Shown here: positions 44,765 through 59,447 of the stretch, piece by piece | Layout: each line of letters starts with the position of its first letter | How positions within the stretch are numbered: the stretch's first letter is position 1 | Assembly: GCA_030141605.1 (NCBI GenBank) | Contig: JAQGDQ010000090.1 | Span: 598,501-662,500, forward strand | Length of the DNA: 64,000 nucleotides | From: Tubiluchus corallicola | Taxonomy: Eukaryota > Priapulida > Priapulimorpha > Priapulimorphida > Tubiluchidae | Reading direction: 5' to 3' | Notes under the pieces: generated by a model | Databases searched by the model: none | What the model was told of the DNA's origin: nothing | Seen by the model: only the letters and a program-made list of their open reading frames with translations | Program-made: the position numbers and the translations under genes

Positions 44765-46285
44765 ATGGCGGGAGGCGGAAGAACGTTAAACAGTCAGTTA
44801 AAAACTTTTGGCTTTGGTATGCGAGCCTTAAAAAAATTCCCCGAGGTAAGTATTACAACTATGTGTCTATTTAAGGATTGTCTGGTTGAAAGTATTTACC
44901 ATTAATTGATTGGGTGTCTTGAAGCATTGGAACAATGACGACTAAAACGGGGTGGGTCGCTTGTAAAGGTGATGATAATATTATGCTGCTCAAAAGTCCT
45001 ACTTGCACAATCTAAATACCACTGAACCCAATTTGTGATTTAAATGACCAGCCATTGTAACTCATTTGCTTTCATCTGACTATAACTGAAGTGGTTCACT
45101 TTTCTGTCAAATGCTGTATTTTACCCTGATTTGCAAAGAGAAATTATTTAATTGATTACTAAAATTAGGCAATGTACAACACTGTTTTTATTATAACAGA
45201 ATTTTTTATTCACAATTCTGACAAACATAATTAACTCATATTTTATTGTTTTAAACAGAGAGCTACTTTTTTAAAATTTCTTGTTTATAGTAAAATTGTA
45301 AAGTATAGATCAGGCCCAAGTCTGGATTTTTATGCACACCAAGTAGCTACTGCAGGGCTTTTTCGACGATCTGTCATGGGTGGACTCCTAGGTGGAGTTG
45401 CTGGTTCTTCAGAGTTTGAATGTGCTGAACTATCTAGAGGAGCTACTTGATCTTGGGCTGATTGTTCATTATTATTAGTTACTTTCTTTTCTTGACGAGT
45501 TCGCCTTCGTCGCTTTAACTTGCTCAGAGCAACTTTCAGCTGTAAAAAGAAAACCAACGATAAAATATATTTAGACTTGACATTTGATTTTGTTTTCTCA
45601 CTATTACGTGAATGATAGTAAAATCATTGTACATATCTACCTTTCTTGCTGCCTGTTTTTTGCCTGCTTTAGATTTGGCGCTGTGCGTAGTCTTCTTCAA
45701 GGAAATCTTCCTGTCTTTCTTGCCCTGCATTTTTTGGGATTTTGAAATCGCTTTATGGTGCACCTTTGACGTTGCTCGTGATTTCGTGACAGCCTTGGAG
45801 CGAGATTTTGGAGTTATTCTGCTGCGAGACCTGTGAGTTGCTCTCGGTTTCTTGTTGCACTCCCTTTTCTGCGTTCTGCTGCGTGGTCTCTTTGATATGC
45901 ATTGCCTTTCTCTAGCATTTCTCGCCATTTTTCTTGATTCGCGTCGATTAAGAGCAGCTGTCTTGATTACCTTGAAAGCACGTCTTGCTACCGCAGAAGT
46001 CAAAATCTAAAGCGTTCTAGCGAGTAACGATGAGCGCGCACAAAAGTATCCATGGCAACGCAATAATAGTTTACCTCATATTCTACGTCATAGTAATAAT
46101 AGTTTCAAGATTGCGATAGGACGAACGTCCACCAGTTTGACATAATTAATTATGGACTACATATACCCCAGTCTCAATAATTCGAGAAATAAAGTCCGTA
46201 GCCGTTAAATTAAAAACCTATTGCGCAGGTGCTGGAAGGGTGACCAGTTTGTAATCCGTCTTGTTGACCTAAAAAGCTATTCGCC

Positions 46286-46319
<34 letters not shown>

Positions 46320-49300
46320 CATATATCTGTGAAGATACAGATTAAAATGCTAGCACTCTTACAGCTTTACAGCCTTACAGCAAATTGTAAGAATTCGGGA
46401 AATTGGAACTTATAATTACGTCGCTGATCTCAGCTAAGGAAGCTTGCAATGCTTTCCGGGGCGAGTCCAGAAGCACAAGGAAAATGCAGAGATAATCTTT
46501 GTAAAAACTGCGTACTAGGAGCTAGGACTCCCGGAAGCTACAGATACACAATGTTGAAAATAGCACTAGTGCTTGATACTATGTGTGCGTAATGTAGTGT
46601 TCTACCCATTTTGGGTATTGTCTAACGCAGCAATACAATTGGAAAACGACCAATTTTTCAAAAACAATGATTCATTGATTAACATGCCGGCTTATAACTA
46701 TTCCAGGAACATTACAAATTTTTTGACACACACCCTTCCTCACACCGTGACCCCCTAAAACACGGGCATTATAATATGAAAGTAGGCATTAATTTCCATA
46801 AAGGAAGCTATGCAAAATCGCAATTTCTTAATAATAACGATAGTTTTGCTAATATTAACTTTTTTAAATTTGTTTCAGTTGGTGCCGGTGGTCACATTCG
46901 CCACTGCGGTGTGTGTAGCGTTTGTTGGATTTGGTGCCTACGCCTTGTTCACGAAACCAGATGTTATGTAAGTAATATTTTAGTTTTAAAATTGTGAAAA
47001 ATGATTGTAAGACATAAACTGACTAAGATTTCAATTTAGTCTTAGACTTCAACTAATTTAAACGAACTGGTGTGAAGCATAAATCATTATTAAAACAGTT
47101 TAATTTGTTAACTCCATCACGTTCTTTGAAGATGATTATGGTAATGTTACTTGAAATCCTCCGCTTGTATTGTTATCATGCTATTTTTAGTTTAGTTTAG
47201 TTTTTTGTTAAAAAAATCTTGTTAAATCTTGCCAATTTTTGTTAAAAAATATTGAAATATTTACAAGAAATCAAGATAAAACGTATATTATATAATATAC
47301 AGTACGGATACAAATTTTACAGTTAAAATGACTAGCTAAAAGATTACGGATAAAAACACAAAGAGCCAAGGTTACTGACATATGCCTGTTAAAAAATGCT
47401 GACGTTGGTTATTAAGACGTTAATGATTAAATTGATTACATCTTTTAAACGTTTTTTAAAAAGCTCGCTACTCCGAGCACAAACCAAGGGGACACCGCTG
47501 ACAAACTGGAAGAGTTACTTCCATGTTTTAATTATTCTATTTGAGAAAAAGTGTTTAAAACAATCTAGTCGACAGTGAGTAGGCTGTAACTTCAAGCGGT
47601 GACCCCTAGTTACATTAGATAAAGGTGCCTTGCTAAAAAATACATTTTTGCTATAGCACTGTCACCGTGTAATATAGAATAACACACTCATATCACAGTA
47701 TGTTCGACGAAGCTCAAGTGGCTCAAGACTTAAAAATGCTAATCGGTCAGAGTATGACATTTTACCAAGATTGCACCTAGGAAGGCGTTTTGTTAGTCAT
47801 TTGGTCCGTCTTACTGAATGAAAAGAACGCATTCTGCACTAGAGCAGAACATCCTATCCTTTCGTTTTCTTATTGCTTATGAAGCTCTGCTGCAAACAAT
47901 ATGCTAGTCCACTGATGTACACGGTCGATTTCAAATGGCAATGCTGTTTAATTTGCCGCCATGGATACGTGATAATGTCAACAAACGGATAACTGAGCTA
48001 CTGCAGTTAGTAGCGAGTTTGCTTTTGCTAAAATTAAACAGAAACCCATTTTAAACTGTCCCGATTCCGGAGAGAAGTCCAGACTGCTCATTAAGCTGCA
48101 AAAGGGTTACGTGAAACTGTTATTTTACTGTTCTGTCAAATCAAAAACACGTTACCTTGGTGAAAAAACGGGCTTCATTTAAGAGGTTTATTTTAGGGTT
48201 GCTGTTGATTTGGTGGCGATAGATTTATGGAGGGATAGGGAATGAATCCGTTACCGAAGTAACGAATGTTTTTCGCAGCCTGCAGGGCGTATAATATTCG
48301 CTCAAGAAGGGAAGGCTGTTATTAAGATGCATGCCTTTTCTTTTGAAATAAAGCTCCTGATTTTTTTCTCCACGTGACCAGGAGCACGTAGTACCGTTAA
48401 TAAAAATGTTTATAATATTCTTGATTCTTAAATAGTATCGTATGTCTGATGTGCATCGTACTTCTAAACTTTACAGCAGATGGGAGGCACATATTGCATT
48501 AATAATTCTTGTATATCAGCACTCTCTCAGGCATACTTAAATATGCAGGCCCATGTGTTTTGCTTCATCCATGTACATAATTTTTCATTTTTTTTAAATT
48601 TATTAATTAGTTTTGCCTACTAACTTTATCGTTTATCATTTACTGTGTGCAACTAACTGGACGCTTTCATAGACTGAAATTGAAATTGAAATCGAAGACA
48701 TAATTCTTTAAGTAAATGCACATGTCTATAATTAGTATGAAGTATCACAGTGAGGTAGAAAACTGCTTTTTAGTATAGTGCAATATTACAAGTGTAACAG
48801 GTATCAAACGTAAAATACGCGAAATGGTAGATACTACAGTTGTTACATAATTCGGCTCCTTGCAAGGTGAAATCCAACATTCACCTGCATTGCCTAGTCC
48901 ACTTGATGTTTGTGGCAAGACCAGAGCCTAGCTCATTTGACTGGATCATTCAAACCTCATTCAAGTGTTGCCCTCTAACGTGAGCCACTTACCCGGCAGG
49001 GGTGTCTTAGTCATCTTCAGATGTTACCTATCCTTCTCCAAGATGGGTCGTTCTGCAGACCTGTTAGTGGCAATTGTTACCACCCACAGAGGGAGTATTG
49101 AATCTAGGTGACGACCAGTCGTAACATTTACGCGAAGCATAGTCGTAAGACTGCTCATCTATGATCACTGAGTGCTATGTGTAGCTTTGCTGCACGTGGA
49201 AACAAAAAGTTTAGTGCATTATAGTTTTTCATGTCTTGTTGAACACGCTAGTGAAGGTCTAATGTAACACATGTGCTTTTTGCGTTATTTTTGTGCTTTT

Positions 49301-50559
49301 GTACCATTTTTGTACTCTTGTGCCTAAATCAGTAATCTCGTAAATGTCATAATGCATCTTATTGTTTCATTATTTCCTAGGGTAAATCGGTCAGCACCTG
49401 AGCGTTGGTCTGAGATAGAAGGAGATCAGAAATCAAAGGTACCAAGCATTAAAAATCATTTTATGCAAACATATAACTATTCTATTCAGGTTCTTGAATG
49501 TGGACGGCTCATTTTCTTTCTTGCTTGCGTTTAGTTTTGTTTTATTACTCATTTTGAATATGTTTAATAGCGACTGCTTTAATAATAGCGATTTGAATTC
49601 TGAAGAGCTCTAAACAGAAGGGTGCACTTAACCTGATTAGTAATTGTATGGTTGCCCATTTGTTGAGCAATAATAATTATTCATCTTGTATCTTTTGTGT
49701 ATGTTTAACATTGTATGTCGTTTTATACTTACCAGCAAACCTGTTTATGCCGATTCTGTTTTATATATTCAGCTGGTTTAATTTTTATGAGGTGCATTGC
49801 CTTGGCCATAAATCTTTGTCTGCCAGGCAGTGCATAAAGCAGGTTGTGTTGAGTGAATGACATTGGCAAACATGCGAATGTTCACGCTGTTTCACCTGGC
49901 ATACTAAAAACGTTAAACTTGTTTTACACGAGCGCCTCTTCAACTTGCGTAACCTTGTTGATCAAACAAGATTTACCTGCTGTTATCATATCGTGGATAA
50001 CGTAGGCGAGATTATTATGTCTGCGCATAATGTATATAGTTCCTGGCAGTCTGTGTGCAGTAGGCCCGAACAGGCAGTTAAAAAATCGGGCTAAATTATG
50101 CAGTACTATCATAGATACTATCAAAACAAAAAACACAAAAACTCTAGAAAGTATTCCAAGTAATAAAACTCTAATTTCTGATTTTTCGCATGTCTTTTTT
50201 GTTTGTTCTTGCTGAAGGAAACTGTATTGCTGTGTGGGGGCCACTCCATTACATGGAATTGCATGAATATGCCAAACAGTCAATATGTCAAACAAATTTG
50301 TCAGGCATAGCATACACCCATCCTGCAGAAGTTTTTTAAAAGTTCAATATTTTGGAAATTGAAGTGATGTGTCTCTTTGCAAGGTGTCTCTGTTTCTGAG
50401 GGACGCCACAATTAGCTTTTCCATGGAAGCCTGCTGTATTGCCATTTTTGTGCTTTTACATGAGAATGTTTTCGTTTGCAGTTTTTGACAATAACTCAGG
50501 AGTATAAGAAGATTCCAGAATTGGAAGAACTGAAGAAGGAAAAGCTGACTGGCCAATAA
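44765..50559 (+). CDS. NDUFA4/NMES1-family small mitochondrial membrane protein
   Basis: Four exons, 44765-44845, 46879-46967, 49381-49438 and 50482-50559, all GT-AG with phases 0, 2, 0, encode 101 aa. A short basic N-terminus (residues 1-27) precedes one transmembrane helix (about 29-51, LVPVVTFATAVCVAFVGFGA), then TKPDV, the RSAPERW box (counterpart of R..PEPW in NDUFA4) and a charged tail, FLTITQEYKKIPELEEL. The tail is closer to vertebrate NMES1 (C15orf48, COXFA4L3) than to NDUFA4. In vertebrates NDUFA4 is a supernumerary complex IV subunit of the inner mitochondrial membrane and NMES1 can replace it. The NDUFA4 helix-then-PDV order is kept. Intron 1 contains another gene on the opposite strand. 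The family is fairly sure; the paralogue is not. Confidence 0.82.
45205..45210 (-). promoter_or_regulatory. Candidate polyadenylation signal of the nested basic-protein gene
   Basis: AATAAA on the minus strand, 120 bases past the stop codon, is the nearest hexamer match. Confidence 0.4.
45330..45928 (-). CDS. Very basic Arg/Lys/Ser-rich protein nested in an intron
   Basis: Two minus-strand exons, 45928-45641 and 45539-45330, joined by a phase-0 GT-AG intron, encode about 165 aa. The start chosen is an ATG with excellent context (AAAAATGG) giving MARNARERQ. The frame is open upstream to 46006, where CTTTAG could be an acceptor, so an extra 5' exon is possible. Residues 1-95 are dense in Arg, Lys and Ser with loose repeats (SRSR, KSRSK, TKSRATSK, ISKSQK) and almost no acidic residues. 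LKRRRR follows, then a Ser/Pro/Glu-rich tail ending ATWCA. There is no winged-helix H1 core. The composition recalls H1 tails and protamine-like sperm nuclear proteins, or an SR-type nuclear protein. It lies wholly within intron 1 of the mitochondrial gene, antisense. Function not assigned. Confidence 0.65.
46283..46327. repeat. (TA)n microsatellite
   Basis: TATATATA blocks with CATA interruptions, about 45 bases, within intron 1 of the NDUFA4-like gene. Confidence 0.85.
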
Positions 50560-51048
50560 GAGCAATATGAGGCAAACTGCGCCATCTATAGTGTGACACC
50601 CAGTGCAACCACAATCTTTCAAATTGCTTTAATTTTATTTCTAGTTGTAATTATGTTAACGAGTGAATGCTTTTCACTGTCTGCTTTCCTTTTTGTAATG
50701 CTTATGTAGTCATATAAAGTTACATAACCTAGACATATTTATTTAGAAATTCATGTTTTAAAGATTTCCGATGTTGGCATAAACATGTGATTTAATACTG
50801 TGAGTAATGCTGTAAATATACCAAATATTGCTGCTAATATTTGCACATGCACAATCGCTTGTCTTTTTAAATTAATAATGTCTGTCAATGTCTCTGGTAA
50901 AGTTTTATTATTTTTTGTTTATTGTAATTTTTTGTTTGACAAAATAACCCTGTTGACTTCAACTTGTCAACTAAAATGCAACCTAAGTTTTGTAACTCGG
51001 TTTTTGAAATCGGGACCCCGGAAGAAAGTGCCAGGACACTCTAAGCAA

Positions 51049-51054
51049 AATAAA
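51049..51054 (+). promoter_or_regulatory. Candidate polyadenylation signal of the NDUFA4/NMES1-like gene
   Basis: AATAAA about 490 bases after the stop; no closer canonical hexamer was noticed. Confidence 0.3.
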
Positions 51055-51069
51055 AATACGAATAACTAT

Positions 51070-54000
51070 TAAAAAATTCATAAAAAACGAAAAAAGGAAA
51101 ATTCTATAGCATAACAATAAACCAGGGAGTACCAGACATGCTATTCAGGGAAGTAAACTCAACCAGTTATACCCATAAAAAGCAAAAATGAGAGTGCGAA
51201 TCGAAGGCTTTCTTTGCCCGGCCTCTTCTGCTCGAATTTTTGTTATTTTGTGAGTTTAAATGGATTTTGCCACGAAAATTTTTTTCAAAATCGTTTTGTA
51301 GACTGCCAGCTTTTTCATCAATAAAAGACTGTTATGCTATATACCAAAACATTGTCTTCCGTGATCGTCTTTTTAATTAATTTCCACCAAGAATCATTTA
51401 TCACTTGCTGGTCATCTCCCACAAACTCGCTAACGTTGTTGAAGGGCAGAATTGGCATATTAAATAAATCGGCTAGGGTAACCTACTCAGTGAATCTATT
51501 GATTGTGAATAAGCTACTGTGGGTAAATTTTCAGGAAGGAACAAAACTGACAATGCAATGTACTGAAAAGACTTGGAAGAATAACTGCTTATTCTAGTAA
51601 TGTGGTTAATATTGCAGCCAAATTTCGATCCAGTTGGCGTGACTATCAGCCCGTTTTTCTGCTGAAAATCTTTTCTGTAACCGCTGTTTAAACTTGGTTA
51701 TTGAGCTGTCGAATGCAAACAGTGAAATCGATAAACCAGTTCATAGACTAGTTTAGTTCTACAGCACACAGTGTCTTTCAGAGATAGACTCGAAACCTCC
51801 ACGTGTTACCTGATATTATACATTCAAAGAAGAGGAACAATAACATTTAGAAAGGGAAGAAATAATCGCTCGTTCGGGGCAAGACATAACAAACATCAGT
51901 TATCAAATACAGGTTCGTCCAGAAAAGTTTACCCCAAATGAACTCGTAACTATTCATCCTTAGATAGAGACGTTTGTAAATGGTATCCACATCACCGTGA
52001 TAACCTAGTTTATCCTATTTCCAACGAACTACAATTTCCCTTCCTAGACCAAATGCTGCTAGGACAGTTTTTCTATGTAGTTTAGTAACCATATTAATAT
52101 AGTTCTGTTACAACTGTAATTATATTTTGAATTTTTTTTCACTAACTATACCACGAAATAGTATATTAATGTAGTTCTGTTCCAATTATTGTAACTATAT
52201 TTGATTTTTCCTGCTTGTGGTGCATAATAGTTATAAGATAGCACATATTGTAATGTAAAATTATATGCTGAAGTGGATAATGAATTACAATTACTACAAA
52301 GCGTTTGGTGGGAATTGAGGGGAGGGTTACAGCTCTCTTAAGGTGGAGAAACCTGGCTGCGCGGTCAAGTCGGTTTCTTTTACAAACGCCTTTACCAGAA
52401 TGACAGGTTGCGATTTAATTTGGGCAATTGTTTTTTTGGGCGACCCTGTACATGTAAATAATAATAATAATAAATCTAATTTATTCTCCATTTGCAGAAG
52501 TACAATACATTTTTTACACATAAATGCACTACATGCATAATATATGAAATATAGCAACAGTTATCACAGTTAATTATATTATAATAATGTTATAGTACAT
52601 GTAAAATTATTAATGACAATGACATACAAACATGTCAATCACTATTGAACAGACAAACAAATAAAAAAACGTAGAAAATGAAGATTGCTAGAAATAACTC
52701 TCCTAAATGTATAGAGCCATTGTCCATAAACTCAAGAAGCGCTCTTGAATTCTAGGTTGTTTGACCGACACAGACGAATTCGCGTGAATAGTATTTATTT
52801 ATTCAGGCATGTGGTGATGTCACATAAACTAAATACCAGGAAATCGATGTACGAGCTTGTGCCGCTAACATGACATTATTTATTATCTAGTGCATGTAAT
52901 CTAACAGAGTGATACAAGTTCGTAATCGTTTAACTGCTACTTGCATTATGAGCAAAGATTGCCGGAGTAAATACATCGAGATAGATACACCGTTAGTAAT
53001 TACTTTATCCGTATGAGGCCTACATAAAATTTCGTGTTTATACGCGCAAAGTAATTTGTTCTTTTACAATACCTAATAAAATAATTTCCTACATGGATAC
53101 TACTGCTCGGTAGCCTAACTATAACAACTTTATAAAGTACCTCGCAAGTCGCGACATTAACCCCTGGACGGTGATGCCTTCATTGTATAAAAGGATTCGA
53201 TCAACATAGATTGAACCCCTCCTTTGATTTTGCACATAGGGAGAGAGAATCAAAGAGACATAATATATTGTTGATAACGTCTACATTTATAAGCGCTCCC
53301 TTATTCCCAAAATTTATGGCATTTTTGATCATGAGACCTTGACAAAGCCGCCTAGAAAAGAGAACTAATTCAGAAAAATTACTCAGAAACTGCACACACA
53401 GACCTAAAAACTTGCGAGAGTGGAATTAGTAAAAAATTGCTGCTTATTATACTCTGGGCCGCTTAATGGTGCACTACAGCCAATTTATGCAGATGCCAGC
53501 TGTTTACGTGAATTGAGAAAATTATTTATCTCGAATTTTAACTTGATCGAAATGAAAATATGGTCATTTTTGTAGCTAATGTTATGTATTTACCAATGTT
53601 AGGCATCTGCGAAATCTTTAGCATAAATTCGCATTCACGCTACTTCATTAATCATCATTCCCATGCGCTCTGCTTAAGTGACTTTTAATGGCATGTTGCA
53701 AAGCTTAGAGCTTCTGTGACCTCAGAAAGCTCGTCATCCGGTGACTGTAGTAAAACAATGAACATCGGTCCTTCATTCACTGCTTAGTGACCTGAAAATG
53801 TATGCAAGGTAGAATAATAAAACTGATGGGGGAGATAGGAGTCTGATGACTGTCAGGTGTCTTGGACATTTTTTTAGACTATGTGAATCAACTTTTCTTA
53901 GAGTTTAGGACCGAGCCGGAATTATTTAACATTTTTTTTTATTTTTTTAATTTAAAACTTGCTTATTACATTTAAAAGGTATGTAACATTACAAAAAAAA

Positions 54001-54599
54001 ACTTAAACACTTAAGCCACACATAAAAATTACAATAGAAACTACTTAAAAATACGTAACTATATATGTGTATATATGACACAACGCAGTAAACACACGTT
54101 ATGTAATTCTGCCAAGCTCACATACAAATAATTAAGTTATTTCTCTTGTAATGACATCATGGTTAGTTAGGAATACTGCATCCTCCCAAAAATTTGAAGA
54201 GCTACGAAACGCCTTATTGTAACCCACCTTTAAGAAAGTGCAGTCAGTTGTATTGGAAAAAGTTACGACACAAGACACATTTTGCATAAAATTCATGTAC
54301 ATACTATTTGTGGGCGCTTTCATAGCTTCATCATCACGCAAATCGGAAGTAAATATATACATATTTAATAACTATAAGAATTACAACATCCAAAGCCAGT
54401 AAGCCAAAGAATCGAGTGCTAAACATGATATCATGAGACTTCGCATTGCAAAGCAGCTTTACAAGGTGCGAAAAGTATCATATTATAGGCATAAAATAAG
54501 TGATTTGTACTAAGATTACCAATTTCGCAGCCTAGACCCAGATGTGTCTGAAGTCTAATCAGGTTAGAAGTAAGATGATCTACATAACGACATTTATTT
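51070..54599. other. Non-coding stretch, no gene recognised
   Basis: Open frames here are short and unconvincing. A segment at 52312-52475 that ends in CTGTACATG and an (AAT)n tail looks like the 3' end of an interspersed element. Nothing else stands out. Confidence 0.45.
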
Positions 54600-55480
54600 A
54601 TTTATTTATTATTTTTTTTACGCAACTAACCGAATGAATGTATTGTATTTACAATAATTCGAAATAAAACGTAATCCCTACACTGAATTGGTAGGGAGAC
54701 AAAACACCATCCTGCTTTACACTGTTTCTTACAGTCAAAGCATCTGACAGTTTATCGCCCTATGCCACTTGAACAATTTGGTTTCGGTACCAGTTTTCGC
54801 AACCAGCGAGGATTTCCACGCTACAAGAATTTGATACAAAGTGTACTGTAGATTACCCTGTCGAATACCTTACTCACTTCCCAGAAATACAGTTATATAC
54901 AGGACCAAGAGATTAATACACACCATAGTAACTAGAACATACTTCTGTTAATGCATAGATTGTGCCAATACTACGAAACCAACTTGACAAGATGAAGTGC
55001 TAAGTATGTCAACATATTTTAGGAGAATTGCGGACTTAAATATTTTTGGAGCAGAACTAGCAATCGCCACGGGCCTATAATAGTTCCAGTCAGTTAAACT
55101 TCATTTTCTGTCTTTCACTATTGGATCAATAATACGGTGCATAAAATTAGAAGGCAGATGGCCATAATCAAGCATAGCTGTAAAAACATGGCGCAAATAA
55201 ATCAAGTAAAATACCATATGAATACATAAAAGTTTCCATGTTAATATCACTAGTACCCGTAGTTTTTCCCCTTTTCATAGTTTTCAGGGTTTCACTAATA
55301 TTTGCAAATTTGATATTATTTGCGTGTTTAATAAAGCTGTGATTGGTGGCTATTGCGATAATTTGATATATTGACCAAAATACAAAATTGAAGTACCCAA
55401 ACAAGTTTTTTTCTCTTTCCCCATTTCGAATTAGACCACAATGTTTTAACATATAAAAGCTATTGAGCGATGCCATAGTA
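54600..55480 (-). mobile_element. Second dead LINE reverse transcriptase relic
   Basis: The minus strand shows LINE RT motifs in order: TMKRGKTTGTSDINMETF (55290-55230), YGHLPSNFMHRIIDPIVKD (55165-55100), then after a stop SLTDWNYYRPVAIAS, then EVSKVFDRV, where active copies have D-x-SKAFDRV, and PRWLRKL. Several stops and frame changes separate them, so the copy is inactive. The sequence corresponds to the fingers and early palm, the part missing from the relic at 57430. Confidence 0.8.
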
Positions 55481-57429
55481 GTGACTATGCGAGTAAGTCA
55501 GTGGCCATGGTTGAAGAAATAACAAAAAGTTTGGTGACCTGTGTCCTCGTTCGCACGCATTCAGTCTCGGTCTGTCAACATTCCGATTGCTTCAGCTTAC
55601 CATTGGCGCAAAAAATTGAAGTGGATCTAAGTCCTTAACAAGAATTGGTTGTAAAAACTAAGGTCATGTAGATGTGCTTAAATTTCAAAAGCAAGCAAAA
55701 ATGCACACAACTGTGGATGGTAGGATCATATTCAAGTTTGTGAAAAGACGATTTATATTGTGTCAAATGACCAGCAGTCAAAGCCTTTTTAAATAACTAA
55801 AGGCAACGAAAGCTTAGCAAATGTGACAGTTGAATAGTCAATATTTCAAAGACACATTCTTAAAGCACAAGATAACCCTCCACTTACATAAAGTTTAAAA
55901 AAAATCGCCTTGAAATGTTATACCACTTACATACTGTCTTGTTGCATATAGGAATTGCGTCGGCAGTAACGCTGTATAAAAAACCATGTACATTTAAACT
56001 CCCGTGATGACCGTTAGACGCAGTCATTTTGACGATAAGTTGTTTGAAATAAGTTTAGATAACACTGAGTGAAGTTTGAAAAAATAATCAGAGTACTCGT
56101 GGCGCACACGTCTCTACTTAAGTAAAATTTCAACTTACTGTTATCTCGTCAATAAGATTAAAATACAGTTTTTAGTTAGTGAGTGGTGCACCCTGGACGT
56201 GAGTCAACGACATTTTACAATTGGTGAAAACGTTTTAAATAATTAATAATTTTCTTTTTTACTTTTTCTACACTTTTCTACTTATATAAGTTTTCAAGCA
56301 GGTAAGCGAAATGCTAAGTAATATAGCTCTGCATGGGAAGTCTTTTTGGGACATAGTGTAACATTTCCTTTTCTTATCCTGATTCGTTGTGCATATATGA
56401 CTTGAACAATGGTGCGACCGGAAAATTAAAATGAAAACAAACAAAAAATCCTTTCAATGCGAGTACGATATACGCATCAAATTGCTATAAAGTAATACAA
56501 TTTTTAAGGCGGTTTTTCTAAAACCTATTTCAGGTACCCCCTTCCTTGTCCTTTAACAAGAGTTATTTTCATTGCTCAGACGAATGGGTTTTCAAAATTG
56601 GTAGAACGCATACTAAACAAAAATTTAGTGGTAAAAATAATCCAGTACACTCAGCTTCGTGGTTTTAGACTATTTCTTCCAGTCATCAAAAATACATCAG
56701 TGGCTAAAAATTTTCTCAGCTATTCAATATCTCAGAAAAAATATCAAATAAATGCTGAGAAGTAGGGTAATAGTATCTTTTTTAAGACTGTGGGCCCAGT
56801 TAATTTTATAACTGAATGAACAGAAAGCAAAATACAAGGAAGCTTGATATTTTTGACGTTTAAGTGAAAGAAAACTCAATAAAAGCCTTCAGCCTACAGC
56901 CACGTAATTATTAATATAACAAAACTGAACATAACATACTGAGTATCCATTTTTCGGTAGAGAAGTAAACAATGGTGATCTAAATTTAATGGTGTGGTAC
57001 CTAGTTACATTTTGACCAATGTGGTCAGGCAGATTGCGCTAAGCAAATTGAAAATTGTTCTAAAGTTTTAGGTTATTTGATTTTTTTCTTTCCTTTAAAA
57101 AGACATTTTATAACAGAAAGATTTTCTTGAGTACCAGTATTAGTAGCAATGGTACACACCGGATACAGCCTACAAATTGTATCATTGTATCACGGTTCGC
57201 CAAATGACGCTTAAGTGTTTCTCTTGAAAGGGATTGCTCACTAATGGGTCATAGACAAGTGAGAGAACATTTGCTTGGTGGCATCACTGACATATCAAAA
57301 GTATATGAAGAGTAACGCCATACAATTCAAATGTATATTAGCTGTCTTTTAAAAATGTCTTTAAAATACTTTTAAGAGTATATTTTATCAACTATTAAAT
57401 AACTCCGTCACTCTGTCTGTCTGGTCATC
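55481..57429. other. Non-coding stretch between two LINE relics
   Basis: No gene recognised; AT-rich and closed in all frames. Confidence 0.4.
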
Positions 57430-58430
57430 ATACTTTCTGCCTACACCAATGTATCTGGCATGTAGGAATGAGGTACTGATACTTGAAATAAATTCTTTAA
57501 GCGGATTATGTCGTGAATTGGTTAGCAAATGGTTATTGGAAAACAAACTTTCTTTAAACATAACTAAAACAAAATATGTTATTTTTCATACTATAAACAA
57601 ACGGATACTAGCCTTAGATCTTAAAGTTAGTGATTTTGAAATTAAACGTGTTACGTCGTTTAAATTTCTCGGGCTAGTCATCGATGAATAAAACGATTCG
57701 TAATGCCCTTGGAATAATTAATAGACTAAAGCATTTCTTAGCTCTTTCGGTCAAAATGAAAATATATGCTTGTCTTGTTAACTGTCATATTAATTATTGA
57801 ATACTCTTGAGGAGATCCAACTGTAACAGAGTAGAAAAATTGCTCAAAAAAGTTGCCAGAGTAAAGATTTGTGCTAAATACAATGCTCATGCAGAGCCTA
57901 TATTTAAAATGTTAAAAATTCTAAAGATTGAAGATGTTTATTCTGTTGCTATTGCGAAATATTATTATAAATACGTAAATGAGTTTTTACCAATGTATCA
58001 TAAAAATTTGCCACTGGTTTATAACTTCAATGTCCACTCTTATCTTGCAAGACAACAGTTACAGATGCATTATTGTAAAATACACAAATATGCTGAGCAG
58101 TCTCTCACATACACTGCTCCTAATATGATCAATTTAAGTTGTCTAACAGTAAGAATCATGGGTTAAGTTGCATTGTTAAAGAATTAAAAGAGTATTATCT
58201 CTCTTCTTATAGTGACTCGTATAATCTACCTAATTGCTATGTAAGCCAACTACATTGATGTAACTTAGCATGATAACTCTTATCTCACCCTTGTAACTCT
58301 TGTAGAGTATTCTGTTTTTCCGGTGGCTGCCACGTCTGCAACCTTATAGGTTTTTGTGGCAGTTTCCTTGACAAATTGTCACATTGTATGCGCAATGTTT
58401 TATGTTGAATATTGTCTAAATAAATTGTCT
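57430..58430 (+). mobile_element. Third LINE relic: RT thumb/C-terminus and 3' end
   Basis: Plus-strand frames encode ENKLSLNITKTKYVIF and TSFKFLGLVIDE (57540-57688), the standard segment after the RT catalytic site. After a frame break, NRVEKLLKKVARVKICAKYN and LKILKIEDVYSVAIAKYYY (57820-57990) form the usual C-terminal helix region of CR1/Jockey-type proteins. A 3' untranslated stretch runs to about 58430, where TAAATAAATTGT passes directly into a (CTA)n tail. The 5' part is absent (5' truncation) and the copy is inactive. Confidence 0.82.
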
Positions 58431-58742
<312 letters not shown>

Positions 58743-59390
58743 TTTTACGTAATTAGCAGGTGAATCGATCTCGGCACGTTCACTGTGAATATAATATGTC
58801 TATTCACCTGCACTGTGAGAAGCCATCCCTGCTTTGAATAATTATTGTGCGAGTGTGAGAAATTACATCCATCAACTATTTATTTTAATATAATGAGTAA
58901 CATCGGAAGTGCAACAGCACGTTGAATCAACAGTCCATTAATTTGTTAATTAACTTACTAACATAACAGTGAATGTAATGCACAGCATAGGCCTATCTAA
59001 TTACTTGGAAGCAGTAATGCACGCGACAGCAATTAATGTCGTTAGAAGTTCATTAATTACCCAAATTAGTGCTATGCAATAACAGAAGGCAGTAATTCCA
59101 TAGAAACCTATCTCATACTCTCGTAGCGAATCGATTAATAACTCTCCCCCTTGGTTCAAGTTTCTGGTAATTTTTCAGGGCATAAACTGTTAAAAAAAGT
59201 TAAAATCAATAAGCTCATTGCTGTATGGTGCATACCACGCATACAGCTGTACTTTGACCGCACTAAAAATACTTTCAGTCTTTCATGCTTTGCAAACGAG
59301 TTTTTTATGTGGCAAACAAAATATCTGAGCTCAATAAACAGACGAATGTTACTGTACGTGGGGGGACTAAGCTTAAACAAAAACCAAATG

Positions 59391-59392
<2 letters not shown>

Positions 59393-59447
<55 letters not shown>

